A DNA stretch of 64,000 bases. Origin: Janthinobacterium agaricidamnosum NBRC 102515 = DSM 9628. Lineage in GTDB: Bacteria; Pseudomonadota; Gammaproteobacteria; Burkholderiales; Burkholderiaceae_D. Positions within the stretch are counted from its first letter, which is position 1. Each line of letters opens with the position of its first letter. Position numbers and translations under genes: made by a program. The stretch covers positions 2,477,533-2,541,532 of the forward strand of contig NZ_HG322949.1 in NCBI RefSeq assembly GCF_000723165.1, in the 5' to 3' direction. Below, one piece after another: positions 8,724 through 17,650 of the stretch. The notes beneath the pieces are model-generated. The model was given only the letters and a program-made list of their open reading frames with translations. It was not told where the DNA came from and did not search any database.

Positions 8724-9236
8724 ATGCGACTTATGCCTGCCTCTCCTGCTCCCGCCCCTATTTCGCCCGAACCGCCATCGGAACCATCGGTGCGCGTGTT
8801 GCGCCAGTTCCGCATGCTGTTCAACGCGGTCAAGGATCACTTTCGCCAGATCGAGCGCGATGCCGGCATCGGTGGCGCGCAATTGTGGGCGTTGAGCAAG
8901 ATCAGCGCGAGCCCCGGCATCGGCATCAACGACCTGGCCGCCGCGCTCGATATCCAGCAATCGACCGCCAGCAACCTGGTCAAATCGCTGATCGAACGGC
9001 AATTGATCGCCACCGAACGGCGCGAAGACGACCGCCGCGCGGTGGCCTTGTTGGCCTTGCCCGCCGGGCAGAGCGTGCTGGACAGCGCGCCGGCGCCGTT
9101 CAGCGGCGTGTTGCCGGCCGCGCTCGATAGCCTGGACCAAGCCACGCTGGGCCGTCTGGAGCAAGACTTGGCCAGCCTGATCGTGTTATTGCGCGCCGAC
9201 GAGCGCAACGCCAAGACCCCGCTGGCGGATCTTTAA
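8724..9236 (+). CDS. MarR-family transcriptional regulator
   Basis: 170 residues. The frame extends upstream to 8628 through the 18-bp repeat; the ATG at 8724 just after the array gives a normal MarR length. A winged-helix core is visible: GIGINDLAAALDIQQSTASNLVKSLIERQLI (recognition helix) followed by ERREDDRRAVALLAL (wing). The leader is Pro-rich (PASPAPAPISPEP). Its target is unknown; the convergent neighbour is a ClC exchanger whose stop codon overlaps this one. Confidence 0.82.
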   Translation: MRLMPASPAPAPISPEPPSEPSVRVLRQFRMLFNAVKDHFRQIERDAGIGGAQLWALSKISASPGIGINDLAAALDIQQSTASNLVKSLIERQLIATERREDDRRAVALLALPAGQSVLDSAPAPFSGVLPAALDSLDQATLGRLEQDLASLIVLLRADERNAKTPLADL

Positions 9237-10555
9237 TCCGCTGGCGCTTGCGGCAAGCGCCGCAATTGCAGTTGCGCCAGCGCGCCATACAGCGGCGGGC
9301 CGAGCACCTTCGACAAGGTGCTGGCCACCACTGCGCACGCCATCAGGCTGAGCACCATGCCGTGGCCGTCGACCATTTCCATGACGATGATGAAGGCGGT
9401 CAGCGGCGCTTGCGTGGTGGCCGCCAGGAAACCGACCATGCCCAGCGCGATCAGCGCCGGCGCATGCGGGTAATGGGTCAGCAGCGCGATGTCGTGGCCG
9501 AGCGCGGCGCCGATCGACAGCGCCGGCGCAAAGATACCGGCCGGCACGCCCGACCAGACCGTCAGCCAGGTCGCCGCATATTTGAACAGCACGAACGCGC
9601 CGGGCATGGCGCCGTCTTCCAGCATGGTACGGGTGGCTTCGTTGCCGCTGCCGTAGGTGGCGCCGCCGCTGGCCACGCCGATGATTGCCACCAGCAAGCC
9701 GCACAGGCCGGCGAACAGCAGCGGATGGGCGGCGCGCCAGCGGCTGACCCGGCCGGCCGGAGCGCCGCCCAGCGAGGCCAGCAGCAAACGGGCGAACAAG
9801 CCGCCCGCCACGCCGCAGCACAAGGTCAGCAGTAAGCCGGGCCACAGCAACGCCAGGCCGATCGGGCCGGCATGGATCACGCCGAAGTGGGTGGCGTTGC
9901 CGTAGAACGATACCGCGATCAAGCCGGCCAGCACGATGCCGGCCACGATCAAGCCGCTGTTGCGCTGCTCCGGCGCGCGCGACAATTCCTCGATGGCGAA
10001 CATGACGCCGGCCAGCGGTGTATTAAACGCGGCGGCGATGCCGGCCGCGCCGCCAGCCACCAGCAGCGCGTGGGCGCTGACCAGTGCATTTTGCGGCAAG
10101 AAGCGGCGCATCGCCAGCATGACGCCGGCGGCGATTTGCACCGACGGGCCTTCGCGGCCCAGCGACAAGCCGCCCAGCAAGCCGGACGCGGTCAGTACGA
10201 TCTTGGCACAACTCAATTTCAATGAAACGAACAGCCGACGCTGGCCCGGCTCCAGCGCCGGGTCGAGCGCGGCCATTACTTGCGGAATGCCGGACCCGGC
10301 GGCGCCGGCCGCATAACGCCGCGTCAGCCAGACGATCGCCGCGCAGCACAGCGGTGTCCAACACAGCGGCATCCACCATGCCTGTCTGGCAAAGTGCATG
10401 AAGCAAGCCAGCGCCCCTTCCGCCAGCCAGGTAAACCCGACCACGGTCAGGCCGGCCAGGGCCGCCGCGCCGACCACCACGATGCGTGCCTGCCAGAGGC
10501 CGGGCGTGGCGAATTCGCGTTTGAAGGCGGAACGGATGTCGTGCGAGTGTTGCAT
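9233..10555 (-). CDS. ClC-family H+/Cl- exchanger
   Basis: 440 residues from the ATG at 10555 (an upstream in-frame ATG at 10612 adds a non-conserved leader). All ClC selectivity motifs are present: GSGIPQ, GREGPSVQ with the gating Glu, and GIFAPALSIGA. The internal proton Glu is present in FAIEEL. These residues indicate a proton-coupled antiporter rather than a channel. It is an inner-membrane protein of about ten hydrophobic segments, without C-terminal CBS domains. Such exchangers support acid resistance. The stop codon overlaps the convergent marR stop. Confidence 0.88.
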   Translation of the reverse strand: MQHSHDIRSAFKREFATPGLWQARIVVVGAAALAGLTVVGFTWLAEGALACFMHFARQAWWMPLCWTPLCCAAIVWLTRRYAAGAAGSGIPQVMAALDPALEPGQRRLFVSLKLSCAKIVLTASGLLGGLSLGREGPSVQIAAGVMLAMRRFLPQNALVSAHALLVAGGAAGIAAAFNTPLAGVMFAIEELSRAPEQRNSGLIVAGIVLAGLIAVSFYGNATHFGVIHAGPIGLALLWPGLLLTLCCGVAGGLFARLLLASLGGAPAGRVSRWRAAHPLLFAGLCGLLVAIIGVASGGATYGSGNEATRTMLEDGAMPGAFVLFKYAATWLTVWSGVPAGIFAPALSIGAALGHDIALLTHYPHAPALIALGMVGFLAATTQAPLTAFIIVMEMVDGHGMVLSLMACAVVASTLSKVLGPPLYGALAQLQLRRLPQAPAD

Positions 10556-10596
10556 GTGGGGGTGGGGGGATGAGGGTGGAAAGTACTTCCTATTAT

Positions 10597-10620
10597 AAAT
10601 ACATTTGGACAAATGTATTT
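10597..10620. promoter_or_regulatory. 24-bp perfect inverted repeat in clc-cupin divergent region
   Basis: Two 10-base arms, AAATACATTT and AAATGTATTT, are separated by GGAC. The element lies 42 bases upstream of the ClC gene start and about 190 bases upstream of the cupin gene. With AT-rich flanks and no T-run it looks more like a dimeric repressor operator than a terminator. The cognate regulator is unknown. Confidence 0.5.
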
Positions 10621-10812
10621 GTTGGCGATGAAAATAAGGCCGTTTTTCTGTTGATTGTTGCCAGTCGAACTATTCCGTGTGGAAAATTGTTTCTATATGA
10701 TGGTATCGATGTGAGCCGGTTCGACCATGCTGTCGCGGCATCGCCGTGGGCGCTGGCTGTATCCGTTTTCAGGCTGGCGCCGTAGCTTGACTTTACAAAC
10801 AATGGAGTTGAA

Positions 10813-11259
10813 TTGATGCGTTTTATATCGAAAGCAGGAACGACTGTATCCCTTGGTATCTCCGGCTTGCTGTTGCTTGGCGCTGTGCAGGCAAAAGATG
10901 CCGCGCCAGCCGTGAAGGTGGAAACCATCTCGAAGAGCAGCGCCGCCTGGGATGGCCAGCAGTACCAGGCCTATCCCGCCGGCACGCCTGAAATCACGGT
11001 ATTGCGAATCAGCATTCCGGCGCACTCGCAATTGCCTTGGCATACCCATCCGATGCCGAATACCGGTTACATCCTGTCCGGTGAGCTGACGCTCGAGAAA
11101 AAGGACACCGGCCAGAAGGAGGTTTTCAAGGCGGGGCAGGCGGTCAATGAAACAATCGGCGAAGTCCATCGTGGCGTGACCGGCGACCAGCCGGTGGAAT
11201 TGATCGTGTTTTATGCCGGTCAGAAGGGCATGCCGCTCTCTGAAAAAACGCTGCCTTAA
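10813..11259 (+). CDS. Periplasmic cupin-domain protein
   Basis: 148 residues with a Sec signal peptide (basic start, hydrophobic ISGLLLLGAVQA, cleavage near AQA/KD). The mature part is a single cupin barrel with motif 1 in LPWHTHPMPNTGYILSGELTLE (two His and a later Glu for metal binding) and motif 2 in GEVHRGVTGDQPVELIVFYAG. Enzymatic or sensory role is unknown; such exported cupins are common in proteobacteria. GGAGTT lies a few bases before the ATG. Confidence 0.8.
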   Translation: MMRFISKAGTTVSLGISGLLLLGAVQAKDAAPAVKVETISKSSAAWDGQQYQAYPAGTPEITVLRISIPAHSQLPWHTHPMPNTGYILSGELTLEKKDTGQKEVFKAGQAVNETIGEVHRGVTGDQPVELIVFYAGQKGMPLSEKTLP

Positions 11260-11265
11260 TATAAT

Positions 11266-11292
11266 GCTTCCTTGATATAACATTAAGGAAGC
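11266..11292 (+). terminator. Hairpin after the cupin gene
   Basis: Arms GCTTCCTT and AAGGAAGC pair across an 11-base loop immediately after the cupin stop. There is no T-run, so it is a weak or factor-dependent terminator candidate. It also lies next to the point where the truncated hydrolase begins. Confidence 0.35.
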
Positions 11293-11314
11293 AGATCCGG
11301 GCCGGTCTGGGTGA

Positions 11315-11815
11315 GCGCAAGACATGCATGCGCTGATGGACGCCTTCCTGCCCGGCATCGGCGACTGGACGAATGTCTGGCTGATGTGCGACCTGTGGCA
11401 TTTCCATTTCTATGGCAAGACGCCGGAAGCGCTGGTGCAGGGCCGCGAACGGATTTACCTGGAACATTTCTGGAACGACTTTGCGGCCGATCCATCGAAA
11501 TCGCTGCCGGAAGCCGACCGCCGCTTTTACGCCGCGCAATACGCCAAGCCCGGCCATATGCACGCCGGCATGGAATATTTCCGCAATTTCGAGCAAGACG
11601 CCAAGGAGTTTGCCGCCTTTGCCCGGACGCCGCTGACGATGCCGATGCTGCTGCTGAGCGGCGACAAGGCGTCCGGCCGCTTCCTGATCGAACAAGCACG
11701 GCTGATGGCCGGCAATCTCGACGGCGTGCTGGTGCAAGATTCCGGCCATTGGCTGATGGAAGAGGCGCCGGGCCAGGTGATACCGAAACTGGTGGCGTTT
11801 TTCAGCCGCGAATGA
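11315..11815 (+). pseudogene. Truncated alpha/beta-hydrolase (C-terminal half only)
   Basis: About 165 residues corresponding to the cap and C-terminal part of an epoxide-hydrolase-like alpha/beta hydrolase: LMDAFLPGIGDWTNVWL, FHFYGKTPEALVQGRERIY, a PMLLLSGD block and the catalytic-His block DSGHWLMEEAPG. The N-terminal half with the HG oxyanion loop and nucleophile elbow is missing, and a stop codon (11312-11314) lies directly upstream in frame. A short product could start at ATG 11324, but it would lack the nucleophile. The 3' end overlaps the convergent LysR gene by 14 bases. Confidence 0.72.
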
Positions 11816-12731
11816 AAGCCGGATAACGTTCATGTTCCGGCAGCGCTTCCTTCAGCATGTGATACAGTTCTTGCGCGCCTGGCGATAATATGCGTCCGGT
11901 GCGCCGGATAATGCCCAGCGTGCGGGTGATTTCCGGATCGACCAGCGGTACCGCCCTCAGCGCGCTCGGATTATCGTGCGGCAGCGCCAGTTGCGGCACC
12001 ACCGCGATGCCCAGTCGCGCCTTGACCATTTCCAGCAGCGACGTCACGTGGCGCACTTCGATAAACGACGGCGGCCGCCGTTCCGCCGGCGCCATGGCCT
12101 GGTCCAGCATCATGCGGTTGCCGCTGGACTTGCCGACTGTCATATACGGATATTGCGCGATATCGTCCCAGGTCACCGCGTCGCGGCTGGACAGCGGGTG
12201 GTCGGACAGGCAGGCCAGCACAAAACGCTCCAGTACGATGGCTTCGAAATCGATGCCTTTTTCGTGCTCCCCCAGAAAGTTCACGCCAAAATCGGCGTCG
12301 CCGCGCGCCACATGGTTCAGCACTTCGTGGGCGCCCTCGTCGACGATGCGGATGCGGATGCGCGGGTAGTGCTGGTGGAAACGCTGCAAGATCGGCGGCA
12401 GGAAATTATGCGCCACCGACGGCACGCAGGCGACGGTGACCTGGCTGTAATGGCTGCGTGAAATATCGCTGATGTTGTGCAGCGAACGCTGCACGCCGTC
12501 GAGAATTTCCTGCGCCTTGTTAAAAAACTCGCGGCCGACCAGCGTCAGCGCGACGCGCCGCGTGGTGCGCTCGAATAATTGCACATTGAGCGCTTGTTCC
12601 AGCTTGGCGATCCGGCGCGACAGCGCTGGCTGCGAAATATTCAAGGCCAGCGCGGCGCTGCGGAAGCCGCCCTGGTCGACTACCGCCACCATCGCCTGCA
12701 AATCATTCAAATCGAACAGCAGCTGGTCCAT
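11802..12731 (-). CDS. LysR-family transcriptional regulator
   Basis: 309 residues, the usual LysR length. The N-terminal HTH reads FRSAALALNISQPALSRRIAKLEQ, and the effector domain follows (VTVACVPSVAHNFLPPIL onward). It is divergent from the binding protein/MFS gene pair, and a LysR-type inverted repeat lies in the shared spacer, so it most likely controls that pair in response to its substrate. The C-terminal end overlaps the truncated hydrolase. Confidence 0.87.
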   Translation of the reverse strand: MDQLLFDLNDLQAMVAVVDQGGFRSAALALNISQPALSRRIAKLEQALNVQLFERTTRRVALTLVGREFFNKAQEILDGVQRSLHNISDISRSHYSQVTVACVPSVAHNFLPPILQRFHQHYPRIRIRIVDEGAHEVLNHVARGDADFGVNFLGEHEKGIDFEAIVLERFVLACLSDHPLSSRDAVTWDDIAQYPYMTVGKSSGNRMMLDQAMAPAERRPPSFIEVRHVTSLLEMVKARLGIAVVPQLALPHDNPSALRAVPLVDPEITRTLGIIRRTGRILSPGAQELYHMLKEALPEHERYPAFIRG

Positions 12732-12758
12732 CGGGCCTCACAAGTTGATTGGTTGATG

Positions 12759-12781
12759 CCTTGCAGGTATCAATTGCAAGG
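12759..12781. promoter_or_regulatory. LysR-type operator (T-N11-A inverted repeat)
   Basis: Perfect 7-base arms CCTTGCA and TGCAAGG are separated by 9 bases and contain the T-N11-A core of LysR binding sites. The site lies 28 bases upstream of the LysR gene and about 120 bases upstream of the divergent binding-protein gene. This is the expected place for autoregulation plus activation. Confidence 0.6.
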
Positions 12782-12899
12782 AATTATGCATTTTACTTTA
12801 TAAATTTCGTTTGTAATAATGCGCCCGCAAGCTCAGCAATTTGAGCGAGCAAAAAGCCGGCTCAATCTAGTCATAAAATAAACAGCAAGAGACAGTGGA

Positions 12900-13682
12900 A
12901 TGAAAAAGAATACAGCAGTGTCGCGCCTGCTTGCCGCCGCTGCGGCCAGCCTGGTGCTGTGTTTCGGCACAGCGCAAGCGGAACAAATCAAGGTCATGAA
13001 TTCCGGCGGTTTTTCCGCCGCCTATAAAGCCCTGGCGCCCAAATTCGAAGCCGCCAGCGGCGATACCCTCGATATCATCTGGGGGCCGTCGATGGGCAAA
13101 TCCCCCGAATCCATTCCGAATCGTTTGCAACGCGGCGAAGAAGCCGATGTCGTCATCATGGTCGGCTACGCGCTGGACGATTTGATCAGGCAGGGCAAGG
13201 TCTTGCCGGACAGCCGGGTCGACCTGGCCGAATCGCGTATCGGCCTGTCGGTCAAGGCCGGCAGCGCCAGGCCGGATATTTCCAGCGCCGAAGCGTTCAA
13301 GGCGGCATTGTTGAACGCCCAGTCGATCGCGTATTCCGACAGTGCCAGCGGGGTCTATATCGAAAGCACGCTGTTCAAGAAGCTCGGCATCGAAGACCAG
13401 GTCAAGGCCAAGGCGCGCATGGTGGCGCGGATACCGGTGGCGTCGGTGGTGGCCGACGGCCAGTTCGAGATCGGCTTGCAGCAAGTCAGTGAATTGCTGC
13501 CGGTGGCCGGCGCCGAGTTTGTCGGCCGCATCCCGGAGCCATTGCAAAGCGTGACGACCTTTTCGGCCGGCATTCCGGTCGGATCGAAACATCCCGAGGC
13601 GGCGCGCACGCTGATACGTTATCTGGCGTCGCCGGCGGCGCAGGCCGACGTGCTGCACAGCGGACTGGATATCAAGCAGTAA
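12900..13682 (+). CDS. ModA-like periplasmic substrate-binding protein
   Basis: 260 residues. A signal peptide (about 1-27, ending near AQA/E) precedes a type II binding-protein fold similar to the molybdate-binding family: IKVMNSGGFSAAYKALAPKFEAASG at the start and a hinge region around IAYSDSASGVYIESTLFKKLG. No ABC permease or ATPase gene follows; the next gene is an MFS symporter. The ligand is probably an organic acid rather than molybdate, which is inference from that neighbour. Confidence 0.78.
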   Translation: MKKNTAVSRLLAAAAASLVLCFGTAQAEQIKVMNSGGFSAAYKALAPKFEAASGDTLDIIWGPSMGKSPESIPNRLQRGEEADVVIMVGYALDDLIRQGKVLPDSRVDLAESRIGLSVKAGSARPDISSAEAFKAALLNAQSIAYSDSASGVYIESTLFKKLGIEDQVKAKARMVARIPVASVVADGQFEIGLQQVSELLPVAGAEFVGRIPEPLQSVTTFSAGIPVGSKHPEAARTLIRYLASPAAQADVLHSGLDIKQ

Positions 13683-13742
13683 TCAATAAAAGGGCGGCCA
13701 TCAACGCCATCGGCTGCCGGAAAAACACGATCGAGACCCTAC

Positions 13743-15065
13743 ATGACCACACTCTCTACCCCTGTCCAGTCGAAATTCGGCACGGTTTTACGTGTCACCA
13801 GCGGCAACTTCATGGAAATGTTCGACTTTTTCCTGTTCGGTTTTTACGCCACCCATATTTCGAAGACGTTCTTCCCGGCCGGCGATGAATTCGCGTCGCT
13901 GATGCTGACTTTCATGACCTTCGGCGCCGGCTTCCTGATGCGTCCGCTAGGCGCGATCTTGCTCGGCGCTTATGTCGACCGGGTCGGCCGCCGCCAGGGC
14001 TTGATCGTCACGCTGGCGCTGATGGCCACCGGCACCGTGCTGATCGCCTGCGTGCCGGGCTTTGCCACCATCGGTTATCTGGCGCCGTTGCTGGTATTGA
14101 CTGGCCGCTTGCTGCAAGGCTTTTCGGCCGGCGTCGAACTGGGCGGCGTTTCGGTGTACCTGGCTGAAATGGCGACGCCGGGCCGCAAGGGCTTTTATGT
14201 CAGCTGGCAATCGGCCAGCCAGCAAGTGGCGATCATCGTCGCCGCCGCGCTCGGTTATGCCTTGAACCTGTGGCTGAGTCCCCAGCAAGTGGGCGACTGG
14301 GGCTGGCGCGTGCCGTTCTTCATCGGTTGCCTGATCGTGCCGGTGCTGTTCATGATACGCCGCTCGCTGCAGGAGACCGAGGAATTCAAGCAACGCAAGC
14401 ACCGTCCTGAATTGAAGGCGATTTTTCGCTCGATGGTCGACAATTGGCGCCTGGTGATTGCCGGCATGATGCTGGTGTCGATGACGACGGTATCGTTTTA
14501 CCTGATCACCGTCTACACGCCAACTTTTGGCAAGAGCGTGCTGAAATTGAGCACCAGCGACAGCTTGATCGTGACCTTGTGCATCGGTGTCTCGAACTTC
14601 ATCTGGCTGCCGCTGATGGGCGCGTTGTCCGACCGCATCGGCCGCAAGCCTTTGCTGCTGTGCTTTACCCTGCTGACCATCGTCAGCGCCTATCCGGCGA
14701 TGAGCTGGCTGGTGCATGCAGCCAGCTTCGAGAAAATGCTGATCGTCGAACTGTGGCTGTCGTTCCTGTACGCCAGCTACAACGGCGCGATGGTGGTGGC
14801 GCTGACCGAAGTGATGCCGGTCGACGTGCGCACCGTCGGCTTTTCGCTGGCTTACAGCCTGGCGACGGCGATCTTCGGCGGCTTTACGCCGGCGATTGCG
14901 ACCGGCCTGATCGAAGCGACCGGCGACAAGGCCGCGCCGGGATTATGGATGACCTTCGCCGCGATCTGCGGCCTGGCCGCTACCGTGCTGCTGTACCGCA
15001 AGGGCAGGACGGCGCCGGTGGTGCGTGCCAGCGAGGCCGGGCAGGATACACGGCGCAGCGCATAA
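13743..15065 (+). CDS. MFS carboxylate:proton symporter (citrate/tricarballylate type)
   Basis: 440 residues, twelve hydrophobic segments, metabolite:H+ symporter subfamily. Typical motifs: [16 protein letters not shown] at the first helix, [13 protein letters not shown] in the 2-3 loop, and LSDRIGRKP in the second half. It resembles CitA/TcuC citrate-tricarballylate transporters. It lies 60 bases after the binding-protein gene and is probably co-transcribed under the divergent LysR regulator. A strong terminator follows. Confidence 0.82.
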   Translation: MTTLSTPVQSKFGTVLRVTSGNFMEMFDFFLFGFYATHISKTFFPAGDEFASLMLTFMTFGAGFLMRPLGAILLGAYVDRVGRRQGLIVTLALMATGTVLIACVPGFATIGYLAPLLVLTGRLLQGFSAGVELGGVSVYLAEMATPGRKGFYVSWQSASQQVAIIVAAALGYALNLWLSPQQVGDWGWRVPFFIGCLIVPVLFMIRRSLQETEEFKQRKHRPELKAIFRSMVDNWRLVIAGMMLVSMTTVSFYLITVYTPTFGKSVLKLSTSDSLIVTLCIGVSNFIWLPLMGALSDRIGRKPLLLCFTLLTIVSAYPAMSWLVHAASFEKMLIVELWLSFLYASYNGAMVVALTEVMPVDVRTVGFSLAYSLATAIFGGFTPAIATGLIEATGDKAAPGLWMTFAAICGLAATVLLYRKGRTAPVVRASEAGQDTRRSA

Positions 15066-15082
15066 TTTGCCGTATAAAAAAA

Positions 15083-15120
15083 AATCCCCGCGCTCGAGAG
15101 CTGAGCGCGGGGATTTTTTT
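15083..15120. terminator. Bidirectional rho-independent terminator
   Basis: A 13-bp GC-rich stem (AATCCCCGCGCTC pairing with GAGCGCGGGGATT) with a 7-base loop, A-run before and T-run after. It sits between the convergent MFS genes ending at 15065 and 15140 and can serve both. Confidence 0.92.
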
Positions 15121-15139
15121 ATTGTCGGCTGAAATCACA

Positions 15140-16492
15140 TCAATCGCGGATTTCCAGCGCCCGGTTCAAGCTCAGCGCCGCCAGCGAGCAAGCCGCGCCG
15201 GACAGCAGATAGACGCTGACATAGGCCAGCCCGAAATGGGCCGACAAGCCCAGCGCCACCAGCGGTGCGAAACCGGCGCCGACCAGCCACGCCAGGTCGG
15301 ACGTCAGCGCCGCGCCGGTGTAGCGGAATTTCGATGGGAAATTGGCGGTCACGGCGCCGGCGGCCTGGCCGTAGGACAAGCCCAGCAAGGCAAAGCCCAG
15401 CAAGATAAAGATATCCTGGCCCAGGTCGCCGCCATCCATCAGCGTCGGCACGAAGCCGCTGAACACGGCAATCGTCACCGCCAGCGTACCCAGCGTGGTG
15501 CGGCGGCCGACCTTGTCGGCGATCAGGCCGGAAATGATGATGCCGCCCGCCAATAAGGCCGCGCCTATCATCTGGATAGCTAAAAAGTCGCTGATCGAGC
15601 GTTTGGAGTAGATTGAAATCCACGACAGCGGGAACACCGTGACCAGGTGAAACAAGGCATAACTGGCCAGTGCGGCGAGGGCGCCGATGATCAGGTTGCG
15701 CCCTTGGGAGCGGGCCATTTCGAAGATTTTGGTCGGCTGCAATTCGCGTTCTTCAAGCAGGCGCGAGTATTCATCGGTGGACACCAGCCGCAAGCGTGCA
15801 AACAAGGCCACTACATTGATGGCGAATGCCACGTAGAATGGGTAGCGCCAGCCCCAGTCGAGGAAGTCGGCGTTGCTCAGGTTGCCGGTCAGGTAGCAGA
15901 ACAGGCCGGCGGCAATGAAGAAGCCGACCGGCGCGCCCAGCTGGCCCAGCATCGCATACCAGCCGCGCTTGTTTTGCGGGGCGTTCAGGGCCAGCAGCGA
16001 CGGCAAGCCGTCCCACGAGCCGCCCAGCGCCAGGCCCTGGCCGATGCGCAGCAGCGACAGCAGCACGATGGAAGCGAAGCCCAGATGGGAGTAAGTCGGC
16101 AGGAAGGCGATGCCGGCGGTGGAAATGCCGAGCAGGAACAGGGCCAGCGTCAGCTTGGCTTCGCGTCCGAAACGGCGCTGCACCGCCATTGAAATCACGG
16201 TGCCGATCGGGCGGGCCAGGAAGGCGAATGAAAAGATGACGAACGCATATAAAGTGCCTTCCAGCCGGTTTTCAAACGGAAAGAATACCGAGGGAAACAC
16301 TAATACAGAGGCGATGGCGTAGACGAAAAAGTCGAAGTATTCCGAGGCGCGGCCGATCACCACGCCGATGGCGATTTCTCCGGGGGAAATCTGGCCGTCA
16401 TGGTCGGCGTTGATCTGCCTGGCGTCGTTGCCGATGGTGGTGGGGGAAAAGTCTGCCGAGGAATTGACTGCGGGGGTATTGATGGTTGACAT
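15140..16492 (-). CDS. MFS transporter (metabolite:H+ symporter family)
   Basis: 450 residues with a hydrophilic N-terminal tail of about 40 residues and twelve hydrophobic segments. GRASEYFDFFVYAIASVLVFP marks the first helix, QRRFGREAKL the 2-3 loop, and ADKVGRRTTLG the second-half loop. The family moves organic acids, osmolytes or sugars with protons; the substrate cannot be read here. It converges on the preceding MFS gene and diverges from cyoA. Confidence 0.82.
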   Translation of the reverse strand: MSTINTPAVNSSADFSPTTIGNDARQINADHDGQISPGEIAIGVVIGRASEYFDFFVYAIASVLVFPSVFFPFENRLEGTLYAFVIFSFAFLARPIGTVISMAVQRRFGREAKLTLALFLLGISTAGIAFLPTYSHLGFASIVLLSLLRIGQGLALGGSWDGLPSLLALNAPQNKRGWYAMLGQLGAPVGFFIAAGLFCYLTGNLSNADFLDWGWRYPFYVAFAINVVALFARLRLVSTDEYSRLLEERELQPTKIFEMARSQGRNLIIGALAALASYALFHLVTVFPLSWISIYSKRSISDFLAIQMIGAALLAGGIIISGLIADKVGRRTTLGTLAVTIAVFSGFVPTLMDGGDLGQDIFILLGFALLGLSYGQAAGAVTANFPSKFRYTGAALTSDLAWLVGAGFAPLVALGLSAHFGLAYVSVYLLSGAACSLAALSLNRALEIRD

Positions 16493-16633
16493 AGTAGGCG
16501 TCTCTCAAATTGTTTTCGTCTGTCAATACATTCCGCCGCTCCAGGCGCAGGGTAGGACAAAACGTCCAATGTGCAACCTGACGCGGTCAATGTACATTAA
16601 CATATTCCTACTCCTATGTATTGCACACACCGC

Positions 16634-17650
16634 ATGATTATTTCAATAATTCGTCGCGGATTGATGTTATTACCACTCGGATTGCTGGCAGCTTGCAATA
16701 CGGTGGTGATGAATCCTTCCGGAGACATTGCCGTTCAGCAGGGAAACCTCATCGTTGTTTCGACGCTGTTGATGCTGCTGATCATTATTCCGGTGATCGC
16801 CCTGATCGTTATTTTTGCCTGGCGTTATCGCAAAGGCAACACGGAAGCGAAATATACCCCCGACTGGGATCATTCGACCGGTCTTGAGCTGGTGATCTGG
16901 GGCGCGCCGCTGCTGATCATCATCGCCTTGGGCCTGATCACCTGGATCAGCACCCACACGCTCGATCCCTACCGTCCGCTGGCGCGCATCGACGAACACC
17001 GTCCGCTGGCGGCCGGCCACAAGCCGTTGACCGTGCAAGTGGTGGCGCTGGACTGGAAATGGCTGTTCATCTATCCGGACCTGGGCATCGCGACGGTGAA
17101 TGAATTGGCGGCGCCCGTGGATGTGCCGGTACGCTTCAAGATCACCGCATCGACCGTGATGAACTCGTTCTACATTCCAGCACTGGCCGGCCAGATCTAC
17201 GCCATGCCGGGCATGGAAACGACGTTGAACGCGGTCATCAACAAACCTGGCGTGTACGACGGCTTCTCGGCCAACTACAGCGGCGCCGGTTTTTCGGACA
17301 TGCGTTTCAAGTTCCACGGCATGAGTTCGGCCGACTTCGATGCCTGGGTCGCCCAGACCAAGGCTGGCGGCGAACTGAAGCGCGCGGAATATGTGGAACT
17401 GGAAAAACCTAGCCAGCGCGATCCGGTGCGTCATTACGGTGCGGTCGAAGCGCAATTGTTCGACGCCATCGTCAACCGTTGCGTCGACCTGAATGCGACT
17501 TGCATGAAGGATATGATGACCACCGATGCCAATCGCATCAAGGATAGCAACATGAGCAAGATGGCCCAGCAAAAATCGGGACTGCCTGCCGTTGCCGACG
17601 CCGGCGCTGAAATTTGCGTCACGCCCCCAATTACAATGAAGAAACAATAA
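16634..17650 (+). CDS. cyoA: Cytochrome bo3 ubiquinol oxidase subunit II
   Basis: 338 residues from ATG 16634. A lipoprotein signal has lipobox LAAC with Cys at residue 21. Two membrane helices are followed by a periplasmic cupredoxin domain ([24 protein letters not shown] through [20 protein letters not shown]). The CuA ligands of cytochrome c oxidases are absent ([14 protein letters not shown]), which marks a quinol oxidase. The C-terminal extension after residue 270 is longer than in E. coli. The ATG at 16616 and ATG 16664 are alternative starts. The stop codon shares its last base with cyoB. Confidence 0.93.
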   Translation: MIISIIRRGLMLLPLGLLAACNTVVMNPSGDIAVQQGNLIVVSTLLMLLIIIPVIALIVIFAWRYRKGNTEAKYTPDWDHSTGLELVIWGAPLLIIIALGLITWISTHTLDPYRPLARIDEHRPLAAGHKPLTVQVVALDWKWLFIYPDLGIATVNELAAPVDVPVRFKITASTVMNSFYIPALAGQIYAMPGMETTLNAVINKPGVYDGFSANYSGAGFSDMRFKFHGMSSADFDAWVAQTKAGGELKRAEYVELEKPSQRDPVRHYGAVEAQLFDAIVNRCVDLNATCMKDMMTTDANRIKDSNMSKMAQQKSGLPAVADAGAEICVTPPITMKKQ

